Assembly (NCBI GenBank): GCA_964022665.1
Contig: CAXIDF010000007.1
Span: 1-64,000, forward strand
Direction of reading: 5' to 3'
From: Haliea sp964022665
Lineage (GTDB): Bacteria; Pseudomonadota; Gammaproteobacteria; Pseudomonadales; Halieaceae
DNA length: 64,000 nucleotides
The position numbers and the translations under genes were made by a program. Within the stretch, counting starts at the first letter, position 1, and each line of letters starts with the position of its first letter. The notes below the pieces were generated by a model. That model made no database searches. It was not told where the DNA came from and saw nothing but the letters and a program-made list of their open reading frames with translations. Shown here one piece after another: positions 8,163-16,478 of the stretch.

Positions 8163-10637
8163 CTAGAACGAGTACTTGGCCCTGACGCCAATAATGCGGC
8201 CCTCATCGACGAACTGACTGTGTGTGCCAGCCAGTACCGGTGTGTCAAAGCTCTGCACCAGTACTTCTTCATCGAAGATGTTGCGGCCGTACGCCATGAT
8301 CTCCCAGTTCTCGCCGCGCAGACCGGTGCGCAGGTTCACCTTGCTGTAAGAGTCGATGCGATCGATGGGGTCGTTGTCCCCGCCCGGCTCGAAGCTGTCG
8401 CGGTAGGTGGCCTCGCCCGACAGGAACAGCTCCAGACCATTGTTCATCGGGTAGTCGTAGTCGAACGTAAAGGTGCCCGTGTACTCAGGTGCGAAGGTGG
8501 TTACGGCACCGGAGAGGTCATTGCTGGTGAAGCCACCCGGCGTGCCACAGAGTGGGTCTACGTCAAGTTGGATCGCTGTGCACGGTGCGTCCGGGAAGGA
8601 ATCGTATGTGGCATCCAGATAGGCGCCGCTGAGGCCGAGGCGCAGATGGTCGGTCGCCTGCCAGAGCATATCGACCTCCAGGCCCTTGATCTCCGACTTG
8701 GCGGCATTGGTAACCCCGAAACCGAGACCTTTGAAGATCGAGGTTTGCAGGTTGTCGTACTGGGTATAGAAGGCGGCCCAGTTGACCGTCATGCCACCGT
8801 CCAGCAGTGTGTGCTTGCCGCCGACCTCAAAGGCATCCACCTCTTCGTCTTCAAACTCGAAATCCTCGTTCGGGTTGGTGGGATCGTAACAGGCCTCAAC
8901 TGGCTGGCCGGGAACGCAGGGGAAGGCGCCGGGTGTGAGGTCACCCGGTTCGCCGTCGTCGGCATCAGTAAAGCCGCCGCTCTTGAAGCCCTGGGAGAAG
9001 CTCGCGTAGAGCATGCTGTTTTCCGTGGCATCCCACTGCACGTTGACTGATGGCAGCCATTTGTCGGTGCTGCGCTCCTGTTCGTAGTCGTAAATATAGG
9101 CGTTGAAGCTGGTCGCCTGAATGGAGCGCAGGAAGAAGTTTTCCGAGGGGTTGCCCATTCCCGTGATGCTATCGCTGAGGAACTGGTTGGTATCGACCTC
9201 CTTGTTCTCCTCTGTGTAACGCAAACCGACCGTGACCCGCACGCGATCACTGAGGTTGAAGGTACCTTGGCCAAACACCGCAAACGAGTCCGCATCCTGG
9301 TCGTAGAGGTGGTTGCGGCCAATCTGCTCGGCGCCGTAGGCGCCGCCGGTGACCAGCGCAAACAGGCTGTTCACACCCAGCAGGCCCGGCACAAGACCGT
9401 TCATGTTTGCATCCAGGGTCACGCGGCGGTCGAACTTGAGGGTGCTTTCCTCGTAGTACACGCCAGCCACGTAGTCGAAAAATTCACCCCCGGGTGAAGC
9501 AAAACGGAACTCCTGGCTGAATTGTTCGAACTCCTGGTTATCGTCCCGATGGATAAACTGCAGCGGTAACCAGTCGACGTCTACGCCGTCGATATACTGG
9601 TACTCCGACCACCCCGTGGTTGAGGTCAATGTGCCTCCGGGTAGCTCGTAGTCGATATTCAAGGCGAAGTTATCGAAGTCTTCATCACTGCCATCGGGGT
9701 TTTTGCCGATGCCGAGGCTGCCGGTGCCTACGCCGTTATCCTTGAAGGCGACAAACTCCCGCTGCCCAATCTCGTCAAAGTCAGGGAAATAGCTGTCGGT
9801 CAGCAGGTAGGCGATGGTGGCAAAGGCCGAGCGGTTGGGAAACAATTCGTCGCGGCTTGCCGGGTCCAGGTAGCGCTTGGTGGTGGAAGGCGAACCAATG
9901 CGCTCGTACTCCGTGTTGCTGTATTTGAAGTTCACGCTCAGCTCGTCACTGGGTTGCCAGACTGTCGTCAGGCGGAAGGCGGTTTCATCGATTTCACCCT
10001 CGGAGCGATTGAGGAATTCGTTATCCATGTAGCCATCAGTCATGCGCGTCTTGAATGCCAGACGTGCCGCGAAGGTGTCGGTCAGCGACCCCTGTAAGAA
10101 GCCTTCCAGCAACTGTCCATCGTGTGATTCGAAGCTGGCGGCGATTTCACCGCTTAAGCCCTCGCCCGGCTCCGGTGATGCACTGATGATGTTCACAGCC
10201 CCCGCAACGGTGTTTTTGCCGAACAGGGTGCCCTGTGGGCCGCGCAAAACCTCTACCCGTTCCAGGTCGAGAAAACCCGAGCGATACTGGCGACCGCGGC
10301 CCATGTAGATGCCGTCGATATACATGCCTACCGATTGCTCAAACCCCTGGTTGTTGCCGGAACCCACCCCGCGCAGGTAAATGTTGGTGTTGACCGATGC
10401 GGCCGCGACGTACAGGTTGGGAACGTAGTTCGATAGGGCCTGCATGTTGGGAATGCCCGCGCTCTGCAGCTTCTCGCCCTGTATCGCGGAAACAGAGATG
10501 GGTACATCCTGCAGGCTCTCTGCGCGCTTCTGCGCGGTCACGATAACCTCTTCGAGTTGCTGGCTATACGCCAGTGGAGCTGCGGTCAGCACGGTGAGTG
10601 CGGCAACGAGCGGAGCCTTGCGAAAATGGAAAGCCAT
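8163..10637 (-). CDS. TonB-dependent outer-membrane receptor
   Basis: An 824-residue TonB-dependent receptor. Signal peptide ~1-25 ends PLAYSQ; the TonB-box-like segment LEEVIVTAQKR follows at ~28-38; the plug domain starts ESLQDVPISVSA and contains YLRGVGSGNN and VLRGPQGTLFGKNTVAGAVN; the C-terminal barrel ends in the aromatic terminus VRAKYSF. This type is expanded in sphingomonads and Halieaceae, where ligands include siderophores, sugars and hydrophobic compounds. No neighbouring gene indicates a substrate. On the minus strand AAAGGG lies a few bases before the ATG. It is divergent from fumC across 189 bp, where I saw no clear operator. Confidence 0.92.
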   Translation of the reverse strand: MAFHFRKAPLVAALTVLTAAPLAYSQQLEEVIVTAQKRAESLQDVPISVSAIQGEKLQSAGIPNMQALSNYVPNLYVAAASVNTNIYLRGVGSGNNQGFEQSVGMYIDGIYMGRGRQYRSGFLDLERVEVLRGPQGTLFGKNTVAGAVNIISASPEPGEGLSGEIAASFESHDGQLLEGFLQGSLTDTFAARLAFKTRMTDGYMDNEFLNRSEGEIDETAFRLTTVWQPSDELSVNFKYSNTEYERIGSPSTTKRYLDPASRDELFPNRSAFATIAYLLTDSYFPDFDEIGQREFVAFKDNGVGTGSLGIGKNPDGSDEDFDNFALNIDYELPGGTLTSTTGWSEYQYIDGVDVDWLPLQFIHRDDNQEFEQFSQEFRFASPGGEFFDYVAGVYYEESTLKFDRRVTLDANMNGLVPGLLGVNSLFALVTGGAYGAEQIGRNHLYDQDADSFAVFGQGTFNLSDRVRVTVGLRYTEENKEVDTNQFLSDSITGMGNPSENFFLRSIQATSFNAYIYDYEQERSTDKWLPSVNVQWDATENSMLYASFSQGFKSGGFTDADDGEPGDLTPGAFPCVPGQPVEACYDPTNPNEDFEFEDEEVDAFEVGGKHTLLDGGMTVNWAAFYTQYDNLQTSIFKGLGFGVTNAAKSEIKGLEVDMLWQATDHLRLGLSGAYLDATYDSFPDAPCTAIQLDVDPLCGTPGGFTSNDLSGAVTTFAPEYTGTFTFDYDYPMNNGLELFLSGEATYRDSFEPGGDNDPIDRIDSYSKVNLRTGLRGENWEIMAYGRNIFDEEVLVQSFDTPVLAGTHSQFVDEGRIIGVRAKYSF

Positions 10638-10826
10638 GGGTTAACCCTTTTTTGTCAGCTGTTATAAGAATTATGTCTGACCCTCTTCGGGGCCAGTGAC
10701 GCAGCATCAATACTAGGTGATTATCTCCCGCCGACACAATACCCCGGCGCGGTTTGCTGTTGGGCCCTTGCCGCAGCTGTCTGTTACGCTGACAGCTCGT
10801 TGGTTCGTTGATGAAGGGAGGGTGCG

Positions 10827-12206
10827 ATGACAACCCGTACAGAGAAAGACACTCTTGGCGAGGTACAGGTGCCCCGCAGTGCGTTGTATGGCGCCCAGAC
10901 TCAGCGCGCGCTCAATCATGCCCGGATCGCTTCCCGGCGCACGATGCCGCTGCCATTCCTGCACGCAATGGCCCTGCTGAAGTCCGCCGCCGCACAGGCC
11001 AATGCGAAGGTAGGCGCGCTGAGCCCGGCGCTGGCAGCGGCGATTGTCGAGGCGGCGGAGGCGGTCGCGAGCGGGCACCACGACGCTGCCTTTCCGGTAC
11101 CAGTGTTCCAGACCGGTTCCGGCACCAGCAGCAATATGAACATGAATGAAGTGTTGGCGAGCCTGGCCAGTAATGCCCTCGGTGAGCGTGTGCACCCCAA
11201 CGATCATGTCAACTGCAGCCAGAGTAGCAATGACGTTGTGCCTTCTGCCACGGCCGTCGCCGCAGCGCGCGAGATCCACACGCTATTGCTGCCTGCGCTC
11301 AGGCAACTGGAGGACGTGCTGCGCCAACGCGGCGATGAGCTCGAGGCTGTGGTGAAGACCGGTCGTACACATCTCATGGATGCCATGCCCGTCACCCTCG
11401 GCTTCGAGCTGCGTACCTGGGCGGCACAGTTGCAGGACTGTCGCCAGCGGCTAAACGATCTGCAGCCACGGCTTTGTGCGTTGGCCATTGGCGGGTCCGC
11501 AGTCGGTACCGGTGTCAATGTGCCTCCGGGCTACGTGGAGGCTTTGCTGGAGCGCTTGAGCGAACGAGTGGGATTCAGCCTGACCGCGGCTGCAATGCCC
11601 TCGACGCGGATGGCCGCTCAGGAGACAGCGGTGGAGTGCTCTGCCGGACTGCGCAGTATCGCGCTGGTACTCATCAAGATGGGCAACGACCTGCGCTGGA
11701 TGAACTCGGGGCCGCTCGCGGGCCTGGGCGAACTGCAACTCGAGGCGCTGCAGCCGGGCTCATCCATCATGCCGGGCAAGGTGAACCCGGTGATACCGGA
11801 AGCGGTGCTGATGGCCGCTACCGAGGTGCTGGGTAATGATGCGACGGTCGTGCTGGCGGCGCAGTCGGGGAGCTTCCAGCTCAACGTCATGCTGCCGCTC
11901 ATTGCAGACAAACTGTTGGACAGCATCGCGCTTCTCGCGGGGAGCTGTGCATCAATGACCGACTGTCTGGCGGGGCTGCAACCGCTTGCCGACCACGCCG
12001 CGGCGACGCTCGCGCGCAACCCGGTGCTGGTTACAGCCCTGAATCCCGAAATTGGCTACGAGGCCGCGGCGGCCATTGCCAAGCGGGCAGTCGCGGAGGG
12101 ACGACCGGTACTCGATGTGGCGGAGGAGGACACCGGCATGTCCCGTGACACTCTCGCCCGCTTGCTCGACCCCGGACCTCTCGCGCGCGGGAAACATGGG
12201 GAGTAG
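10827..12206 (+). CDS. fumC: Class II fumarate hydratase
   Basis: Converts fumarate to L-malate in the TCA cycle. The 459-residue length matches class II fumarases. The family signature GSSIMPGKVNP lies at 311-321, with the substrate-binding blocks TGSGTSSNMNMNE (~97-109) and TGRTHLMDAMP further on. A C-terminal domain follows NPEIGYEAAA. Transcribed alone, divergent from the TonB-dependent receptor; GGGAGG lies just before the ATG. Confidence 0.93.
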   Translation: MTTRTEKDTLGEVQVPRSALYGAQTQRALNHARIASRRTMPLPFLHAMALLKSAAAQANAKVGALSPALAAAIVEAAEAVASGHHDAAFPVPVFQTGSGTSSNMNMNEVLASLASNALGERVHPNDHVNCSQSSNDVVPSATAVAAAREIHTLLLPALRQLEDVLRQRGDELEAVVKTGRTHLMDAMPVTLGFELRTWAAQLQDCRQRLNDLQPRLCALAIGGSAVGTGVNVPPGYVEALLERLSERVGFSLTAAAMPSTRMAAQETAVECSAGLRSIALVLIKMGNDLRWMNSGPLAGLGELQLEALQPGSSIMPGKVNPVIPEAVLMAATEVLGNDATVVLAAQSGSFQLNVMLPLIADKLLDSIALLAGSCASMTDCLAGLQPLADHAAATLARNPVLVTALNPEIGYEAAAAIAKRAVAEGRPVLDVAEEDTGMSRDTLARLLDPGPLARGKHGE

Positions 12207-12309
12207 GGTGCAATTGATGAGAATCGACCGGGTTTGACGTACCCCTGAGTAGCGCAATCGGCGATGCTGACAGCCACTGGAGAGCATGTGTGCTGGGAAG
12301 GAGTCGCCG

Positions 12310-13167
12310 ATGTCGCTGCAAACAAGTCAACGTGTGCTACCCGGTGTGCTCTTGATGCTACTTTTCCTGCCTTTGTCGGCAGTCGCCCAGTTGCCCCTCA
12401 ATATTGAAGAATTGTTGGTAACCGGCAGCACACTCAAGCTGCAGACCTTGCTCGGCTACAGCAGCACGGATCGTGTGCTATCCGGCGGCATGCCGGTCAT
12501 CCCGGGTACCTCGCCACTTCCGCTCGTCGATCACCAAACCCGTTCCGCAACGGCGGTTACGCGGCTGCGCTACGGTCTCAGTCGTACTGTCGAGATCAAC
12601 GCCAGTGTGCGGCGAACCCGCGTCGACTGGCAACGCCCGGGAGCGTCCGGTGGCGGCGACGAATACGCGCTGGGGCTGGGTGCCAACTGGCTGGTGTCAC
12701 CGGATACGAAAACCCCGGCGCTGTTGCTCACGGCCGGTCTCGATGCAATGGAAACCAGTTGGCTGGCACCGGATGAACGTTATTTCGGCAAGTCGCTGCG
12801 CGCCGGGGCGCACGTGTATCGTGCGCTTGATCCGGTGGTGCTGTCCCTGGCGGCTCTTTACGAGTGGCGCGGCGCGCGCAGCATTGGCTCGAGTCGTTAC
12901 GATCCAGGCGACGTCGTGCGCCTGCAGCCGCAGGTCAATTTTGCGGTGAACCCTCGGGTAACACTGATCGGTGGTCTCTCCTGGCAATATGCGGAAGCCG
13001 ACCGTGTGGATGCGGTGCGCCCTGTGGGCAGCCTTTACCAGACCGATCTCTCTTTCGGCCTGGGCCTGCAGGCAGGGCGCGACTCGATTATTTTCGTTGA
13101 CACGCGTGTCACCACCAGTGGTGGTCGCGGGGCCAGCGTGGGTGTCGACTGGCACTACCAATTCTAG
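12310..13167 (+). CDS. Outer-membrane beta-barrel protein of a C39-associated operon
   Basis: A 285-residue exported protein. Signal peptide ~1-27 ends LSAVAQ, then alternating amphipathic strands and a C-terminal aromatic residue (WHYQF), the pattern of an outer-membrane barrel of about a dozen strands. I chose the ATG at 12310 because AAGGAG (12298-12303) sits 6 bases before it; an upstream in-frame start would put eight extra residues before the signal peptide. It resembles generic 'transporter/phenol meta-pathway' type barrels, but no specific family motif was recognised. First of four co-directional genes: 72 bp before a small exported peptide, a membrane protein and a C39 peptidase. Inference: it is the outer-membrane component of that system. 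Confidence 0.7.
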   Translation: MSLQTSQRVLPGVLLMLLFLPLSAVAQLPLNIEELLVTGSTLKLQTLLGYSSTDRVLSGGMPVIPGTSPLPLVDHQTRSATAVTRLRYGLSRTVEINASVRRTRVDWQRPGASGGGDEYALGLGANWLVSPDTKTPALLLTAGLDAMETSWLAPDERYFGKSLRAGAHVYRALDPVVLSLAALYEWRGARSIGSSRYDPGDVVRLQPQVNFAVNPRVTLIGGLSWQYAEADRVDAVRPVGSLYQTDLSFGLGLQAGRDSIIFVDTRVTTSGGRGASVGVDWHYQF

Positions 13168-13239
13168 CGTGGGAGTGGGATGGGCCTGCCATGAGGGCAC
13201 GGTTCATATCAGCATAATCTGTGTACAAGGAGACGTACC

Positions 13240-13569
13240 ATGAAAACACTGACGGCAATGAGCAGCAGCCTGGCGCTGGCTGCATTGATCTTCAACCCAC
13301 TGGCGGCGAGCGCGGCGCCCACGCAGGACACCCCCTGGGTCGCCAGTGCCTTCGGCAGCGCGGGCACGGTACCCGAGGGCGCGACGCTGCTCGCCGCGCC
13401 GGATCTGGCGGCCAGTACCGGGCGGCTGGCGCCGCTGGCGGTCGCTCTCGGTATTGCGGGCGTGGACATCGCGCTGATGTCCTTCTATTGGGGGATCTAT
13501 GTTCCCCAGTACGGCGGCGGTGGTGGTTCCTGCGCGGTGTGTAACAACTCGAAATTCAATTCCCACTGA
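13240..13569 (+). CDS. Small exported peptide with hydrophobic core and Gly5-Cys tail (109 aa)
   Basis: Not a family I recognise. Signal peptide ~1-26 (ALAALIFNPLAASAA), a short spacer, a long hydrophobic segment ~62-91 (LAPLAVALGIAGVDIALMSF and onwards to VPQY), then five glycines (92-96) and SCAVCNN with C98 and C101, ending KFNSH. AAGGAGA at 13227-13233 is a strong ribosome site 6 bases before the ATG. The gene lies between an outer-membrane barrel and a C39-type cysteine peptidase gene. C39 enzymes classically cut after Gly-Gly, so a cut within the Gly run releasing a short Cys-containing tail is a possible but untested reading. A terminator-like hairpin follows, suggesting it is made in excess of the downstream genes. 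Confidence 0.7.
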   Translation: MKTLTAMSSSLALAALIFNPLAASAAPTQDTPWVASAFGSAGTVPEGATLLAAPDLAASTGRLAPLAVALGIAGVDIALMSFYWGIYVPQYGGGGGSCAVCNNSKFNSH

Positions 13570-13579
13570 GTAGGCCAGG

Positions 13580-13626
13580 CAGCGCCTCATCGATGGACTA
13601 TGCTGTCGTCGTCGGGCGCTGTTTTT
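13580..13626 (+). terminator. Possible intra-operon terminator/attenuator
   Basis: CAGCGCC (13580-13586) can pair with GGCGCTG (13615-13621), which is followed immediately by TTTTT. The loop is long (28 nt), so efficiency is uncertain. Placed between the small exported peptide and the downstream membrane protein/peptidase genes, it would favour peptide expression. Confidence 0.5.
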
Positions 13627-13658
13627 CTGTCAATCGTGTAGACGTCTAGGAGGCCTGG

Positions 13659-13955
13659 ATGCGTGACCCAGCCCTGGAAAAAAAGCTCAGGGATTTTCGT
13701 TTTGAGCAACTTGAATTGCGCCACTCAATCCGCTTGCTGTTTCAGGGCAGTGTGGTACTGGTGACCCTTCTCGCCCTGCTGGTGGCCCTGTTTCATGAGC
13801 GCTGGTCCATGGCGGTATTTCTGGCCCTGGCGGCGGGCGGTTTGGCCCTGGTCAGCGGGATATCGATGCTGCTCAGTCGTCGTTGTGCACTGGCGGACCT
13901 GCAGGGGGAGTTGTCCCCCGGCGAGACCTATGATCCGCCCGACAGCGCGCTCTAG
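13659..13955 (+). CDS. Small two-helix membrane protein (98 aa)
   Basis: A hypothetical protein with a charged, coiled-coil-like N-terminus (residues 1-26, DPALEKKLRDFRFEQLELRH) and two closely spaced transmembrane helices (~27-46 and ~50-71), then a short hydrophilic tail. TAGGAGG at 13647-13653 supports the start. It overlaps the next gene (C39 peptidase) by 26 bases, so the two are probably translationally coupled. No named family recognised; the architecture suggests an inner-membrane partner of the peptidase. Confidence 0.7.
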   Translation: MRDPALEKKLRDFRFEQLELRHSIRLLFQGSVVLVTLLALLVALFHERWSMAVFLALAAGGLALVSGISMLLSRRCALADLQGELSPGETYDPPDSAL

Positions 13956-14616
13956 GCCGGGCCGGCGCAGCGCCCTGCGTGGCCTGGTCACCGTGGTTGC
14001 GCTGTACCTCGTTAGTATCCCGGCGGCGCCATTGCTGCATGCCGGCGAAGCCGTGGGCTTCCGTTCCTGGCTTGAGCTGCGCGATGCCGGGGTGGTCAAA
14101 CAACAGCGAGATTTCTCCTGTGGTGTGGCGGCACTGGCCACGTATTTCAGTTTGTACCTCAATACAGCGGTGTCCGAGTCCGAGCTGCTGCAGTTACTGC
14201 GGTTGCGCGGTGACGATTGGGGGTTGCCCGAGGACTGGCGCGAGCAGGGCGTTTCCTATGCCATCCTTATCGCCCTCGCGGCACATCACGGTGTGCAGGG
14301 AGCGGGTCTTGCGGTAACACCCGAACGGCTCATGTCGCTGCGTGTGCCGGCGATTGTGCGTCTGCAGGTAGACGGCGTCGCGCATTTCAGCGTGCTGCGG
14401 GGCATTGATCGCGCCGGGCGACTGCACCTGGCTGACCCGAGTTGGGGTAATCGCCAGCTGAGTTCGGACCGCTTCCTCGCCATGTGGCTGGACCCGGCGC
14501 AGAACGCGCAGGTGGGGACTCTGTTGCTATTGCGTAACGACAGAAGCAACGTGCAGCCGCTTGACGGGGCCGCCGCACTGCAGCCGCGGCGGACCCTGGT
14601 ACGCGCGCCCGGCTAG
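13930..14616 (+). CDS. Stand-alone C39-family cysteine peptidase
   Basis: A 228-residue exported or membrane-anchored papain-like peptidase. A basic N-terminus and hydrophobic segment (~16-36) precede the C39 domain. Catalytic residues: C64 in RDFSCGVAALAT, H152 in GVAHFSVLRG and D169 in LADPSWGN. Unlike bacteriocin exporters it has no ABC transporter fused. It resembles free-standing C39 proteins such as FapD of the Pseudomonas functional amyloid operon, which also sits beside an outer-membrane pore gene (FapF) and secreted subunits. The ATG at 13930 gives the signal segment and overlaps the upstream gene; further upstream the frame reads through that gene's coding sequence and is unlikely to be used. 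The substrate is probably the 109-aa exported peptide, by inference. Confidence 0.8.
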   Translation: MIRPTARSRPGRRSALRGLVTVVALYLVSIPAAPLLHAGEAVGFRSWLELRDAGVVKQQRDFSCGVAALATYFSLYLNTAVSESELLQLLRLRGDDWGLPEDWREQGVSYAILIALAAHHGVQGAGLAVTPERLMSLRVPAIVRLQVDGVAHFSVLRGIDRAGRLHLADPSWGNRQLSSDRFLAMWLDPAQNAQVGTLLLLRNDRSNVQPLDGAAALQPRRTLVRAPG

Positions 14617-14693
14617 TGTCTGCGGCGGCGTGTCGTTGGCAGCGTTGACAATACCCTGTGGCTGGCTAACGATGCGGCTTTCGCGTGGGTGGA

Positions 14694-16478
14694 ATGATGG
14701 AGTGTCTTGCGGCTATGAGGTATGCGTGCAGTGCCCTGTTGGGGGGGTTGGTGTTGCTGGCGTCAGTGTCAGGGCTGGAGGCGCATGCCGCTTCCGCGGA
14801 TGAACAGCTGCGGGCCTTGTATGACGCTGAATACAGCTGGCGACAGGCGCAGTGGGGGCAGGTCCGTGATGCCCAGGGCGGCTGGCGAGATGGCCCTGCG
14901 CTGCCGCACGTCGATGCTGCCACGCAGCGGGACAGGTTGACGTACTGGGACCGCAGCCTGGCGCAACTGGCGGCTATACCACGCACTGCGTTGAGCGCCG
15001 AGGGCAAAGTCAATGCCGCTGTTTTTGAGCAAATCGTCACGACTTTGGCGGATGAGGTGCGCTTCGCGACGTACGAAGCGCCGCTCAACTCCGACACCTT
15101 TTTCTGGAGTGGGCTGTACCCGCGTATGGGCGGCTTCCAGACGGAGCCGGCTTACCGTGACTACTTGCAGCGGTTGGCCCAGTTGCCGCGGTTCTTCGCC
15201 GAGCACCAGGCCAATATGCGCACTGGGCTGGCGCGGGGTTACAGCGTGCCGTTTGTCTCCCTGCAGGGGCGGGAGCGTTCGCTTGAAGCCTACCTCGCTG
15301 CGGGCGAGGGCAATCCGTTCTGGTCTCCCATGGCGGCCATACCCGCGCAGTGGCCGCAGGCGCTGAAGCGCGAACTGCAGGCAGAGGCGCGCACAGTCAT
15401 CAATGCCGCCGTGGTGCCCGCCTACACCGAGCTGTTGCGCTTCATGCGTGAGGTGTACCTGCCGCAGACGCGCAGGTCGCTGGCGGCGCGCGATCTGCCC
15501 AACGGCGACGCGTTCTACCAGGCCCAGATCCGCAACTTCACTACGCTTGATCTGAATGCCGAGGAAATCCACCAGATTGGCCTTGCAGAGGTGGCGCGTA
15601 TCCGCGCCGAGATGGATGCCGTGCGGGCCTCCACCGGGTTTGATGGCGATATGCAGGCGTTCCTGCGGTTTCTGCGTACCGACCCCCGCTTCTATGCGCA
15701 AACGCCCCACGAATTGCTGGCTTTCACCGCCTGGGTGGCCAAGCGAGTGGATGGTCAGCTGGCCGCCAATCTGGGGTTTCTCCCCCGCAGGCGCTACACC
15801 ATATTGCCGGTGCCCGACGCCATCGCGCCGTTCTACACCGGGGGGCGGGGTGGCCTGGAGAGCTGCCTCTTCAATACCTACGACCTGCCTTCGCGGCCCT
15901 TGTATACGCTCACTGCCCTGACCTTGCATGAGTGCGCGCCGGGGCATTCCCTGCAGGCGGCCATTGCCCGCGAAGCGCCGGGCGACATTCCGGAGTTTCG
16001 GGCCAACAACTACTTCTCCGGTTACGGGGAAGGGTGGGGCTTGTATACCGAGTGGCTGGGCATCGAAATGGGTGTGTACGATACGCCCTACGAACACTTC
16101 GGGCGTCTCTCGTACGAAATGTGGCGTGCGGCACGTCTGGTGATCGACACTGGCTTGCATCACTACGGCTGGAGCCGTGAGCGCGCCCAGGCTTATTTGC
16201 GCGACAATACCGCGCTGTCCGAACACGAGCTGACCACCGAGATTGATCGCTACATTTCCTGGCCGGCACAGGCCCTGTCCTACAAGTTGGGTGAGATGCT
16301 TATTCGGCGTAAACGTGGCGAAGCCGAGGCGGTGCTGGGAGCGTCATTCGACAAACGCTATTTCCACGACACCATTCTCGGTCTGCGCTCTGTGCCGCTG
16401 ACGGTGCTGGAGCAGGCGCTGGACCAATGGGTCGCAGCCGGGGGCCCCGATCCCTACGCCAATGCCGTGGTTCAGTGA
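14694..16478 (+). CDS. DUF885-family exported putative metallopeptidase
   Basis: A ~595-residue exported protein of the DUF885 family. A signal peptide (RYACSALLGGLVLLASVSG...EAHA) covers the first ~30 residues. The family core contains the putative metal motif HECAPGH (412-418; H-E-x4-H rather than HExxH), GYGEGWGLYTEWLG just after it, and RYISWPAQALSYKLG near the C-terminus, all typical. Related proteins behave as zinc peptidases, but the reaction here is unknown. Starts at 14685 (GTG), 14694, 14697 or 14715 (ATG) are all possible and the ribosome site is weak. Its 3' end overlaps the convergent fisR-like gene by 7 bp. Confidence 0.85.
   Translation: MMECLAAMRYACSALLGGLVLLASVSGLEAHAASADEQLRALYDAEYSWRQAQWGQVRDAQGGWRDGPALPHVDAATQRDRLTYWDRSLAQLAAIPRTALSAEGKVNAAVFEQIVTTLADEVRFATYEAPLNSDTFFWSGLYPRMGGFQTEPAYRDYLQRLAQLPRFFAEHQANMRTGLARGYSVPFVSLQGRERSLEAYLAAGEGNPFWSPMAAIPAQWPQALKRELQAEARTVINAAVVPAYTELLRFMREVYLPQTRRSLAARDLPNGDAFYQAQIRNFTTLDLNAEEIHQIGLAEVARIRAEMDAVRASTGFDGDMQAFLRFLRTDPRFYAQTPHELLAFTAWVAKRVDGQLAANLGFLPRRRYTILPVPDAIAPFYTGGRGGLESCLFNTYDLPSRPLYTLTALTLHECAPGHSLQAAIAREAPGDIPEFRANNYFSGYGEGWGLYTEWLGIEMGVYDTPYEHFGRLSYEMWRAARLVIDTGLHHYGWSRERAQAYLRDNTALSEHELTTEIDRYISWPAQALSYKLGEMLIRRKRGEAEAVLGASFDKRYFHDTILGLRSVPLTVLEQALDQWVAAGGPDPYANAVVQ

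Noticed and set aside
10638..10647. GGGTTAACCC palindrome before the TonB-dependent receptor gene
   Set aside because: Only 10 bp, and it coincides with the ribosome-binding region; no second copy or longer symmetry.
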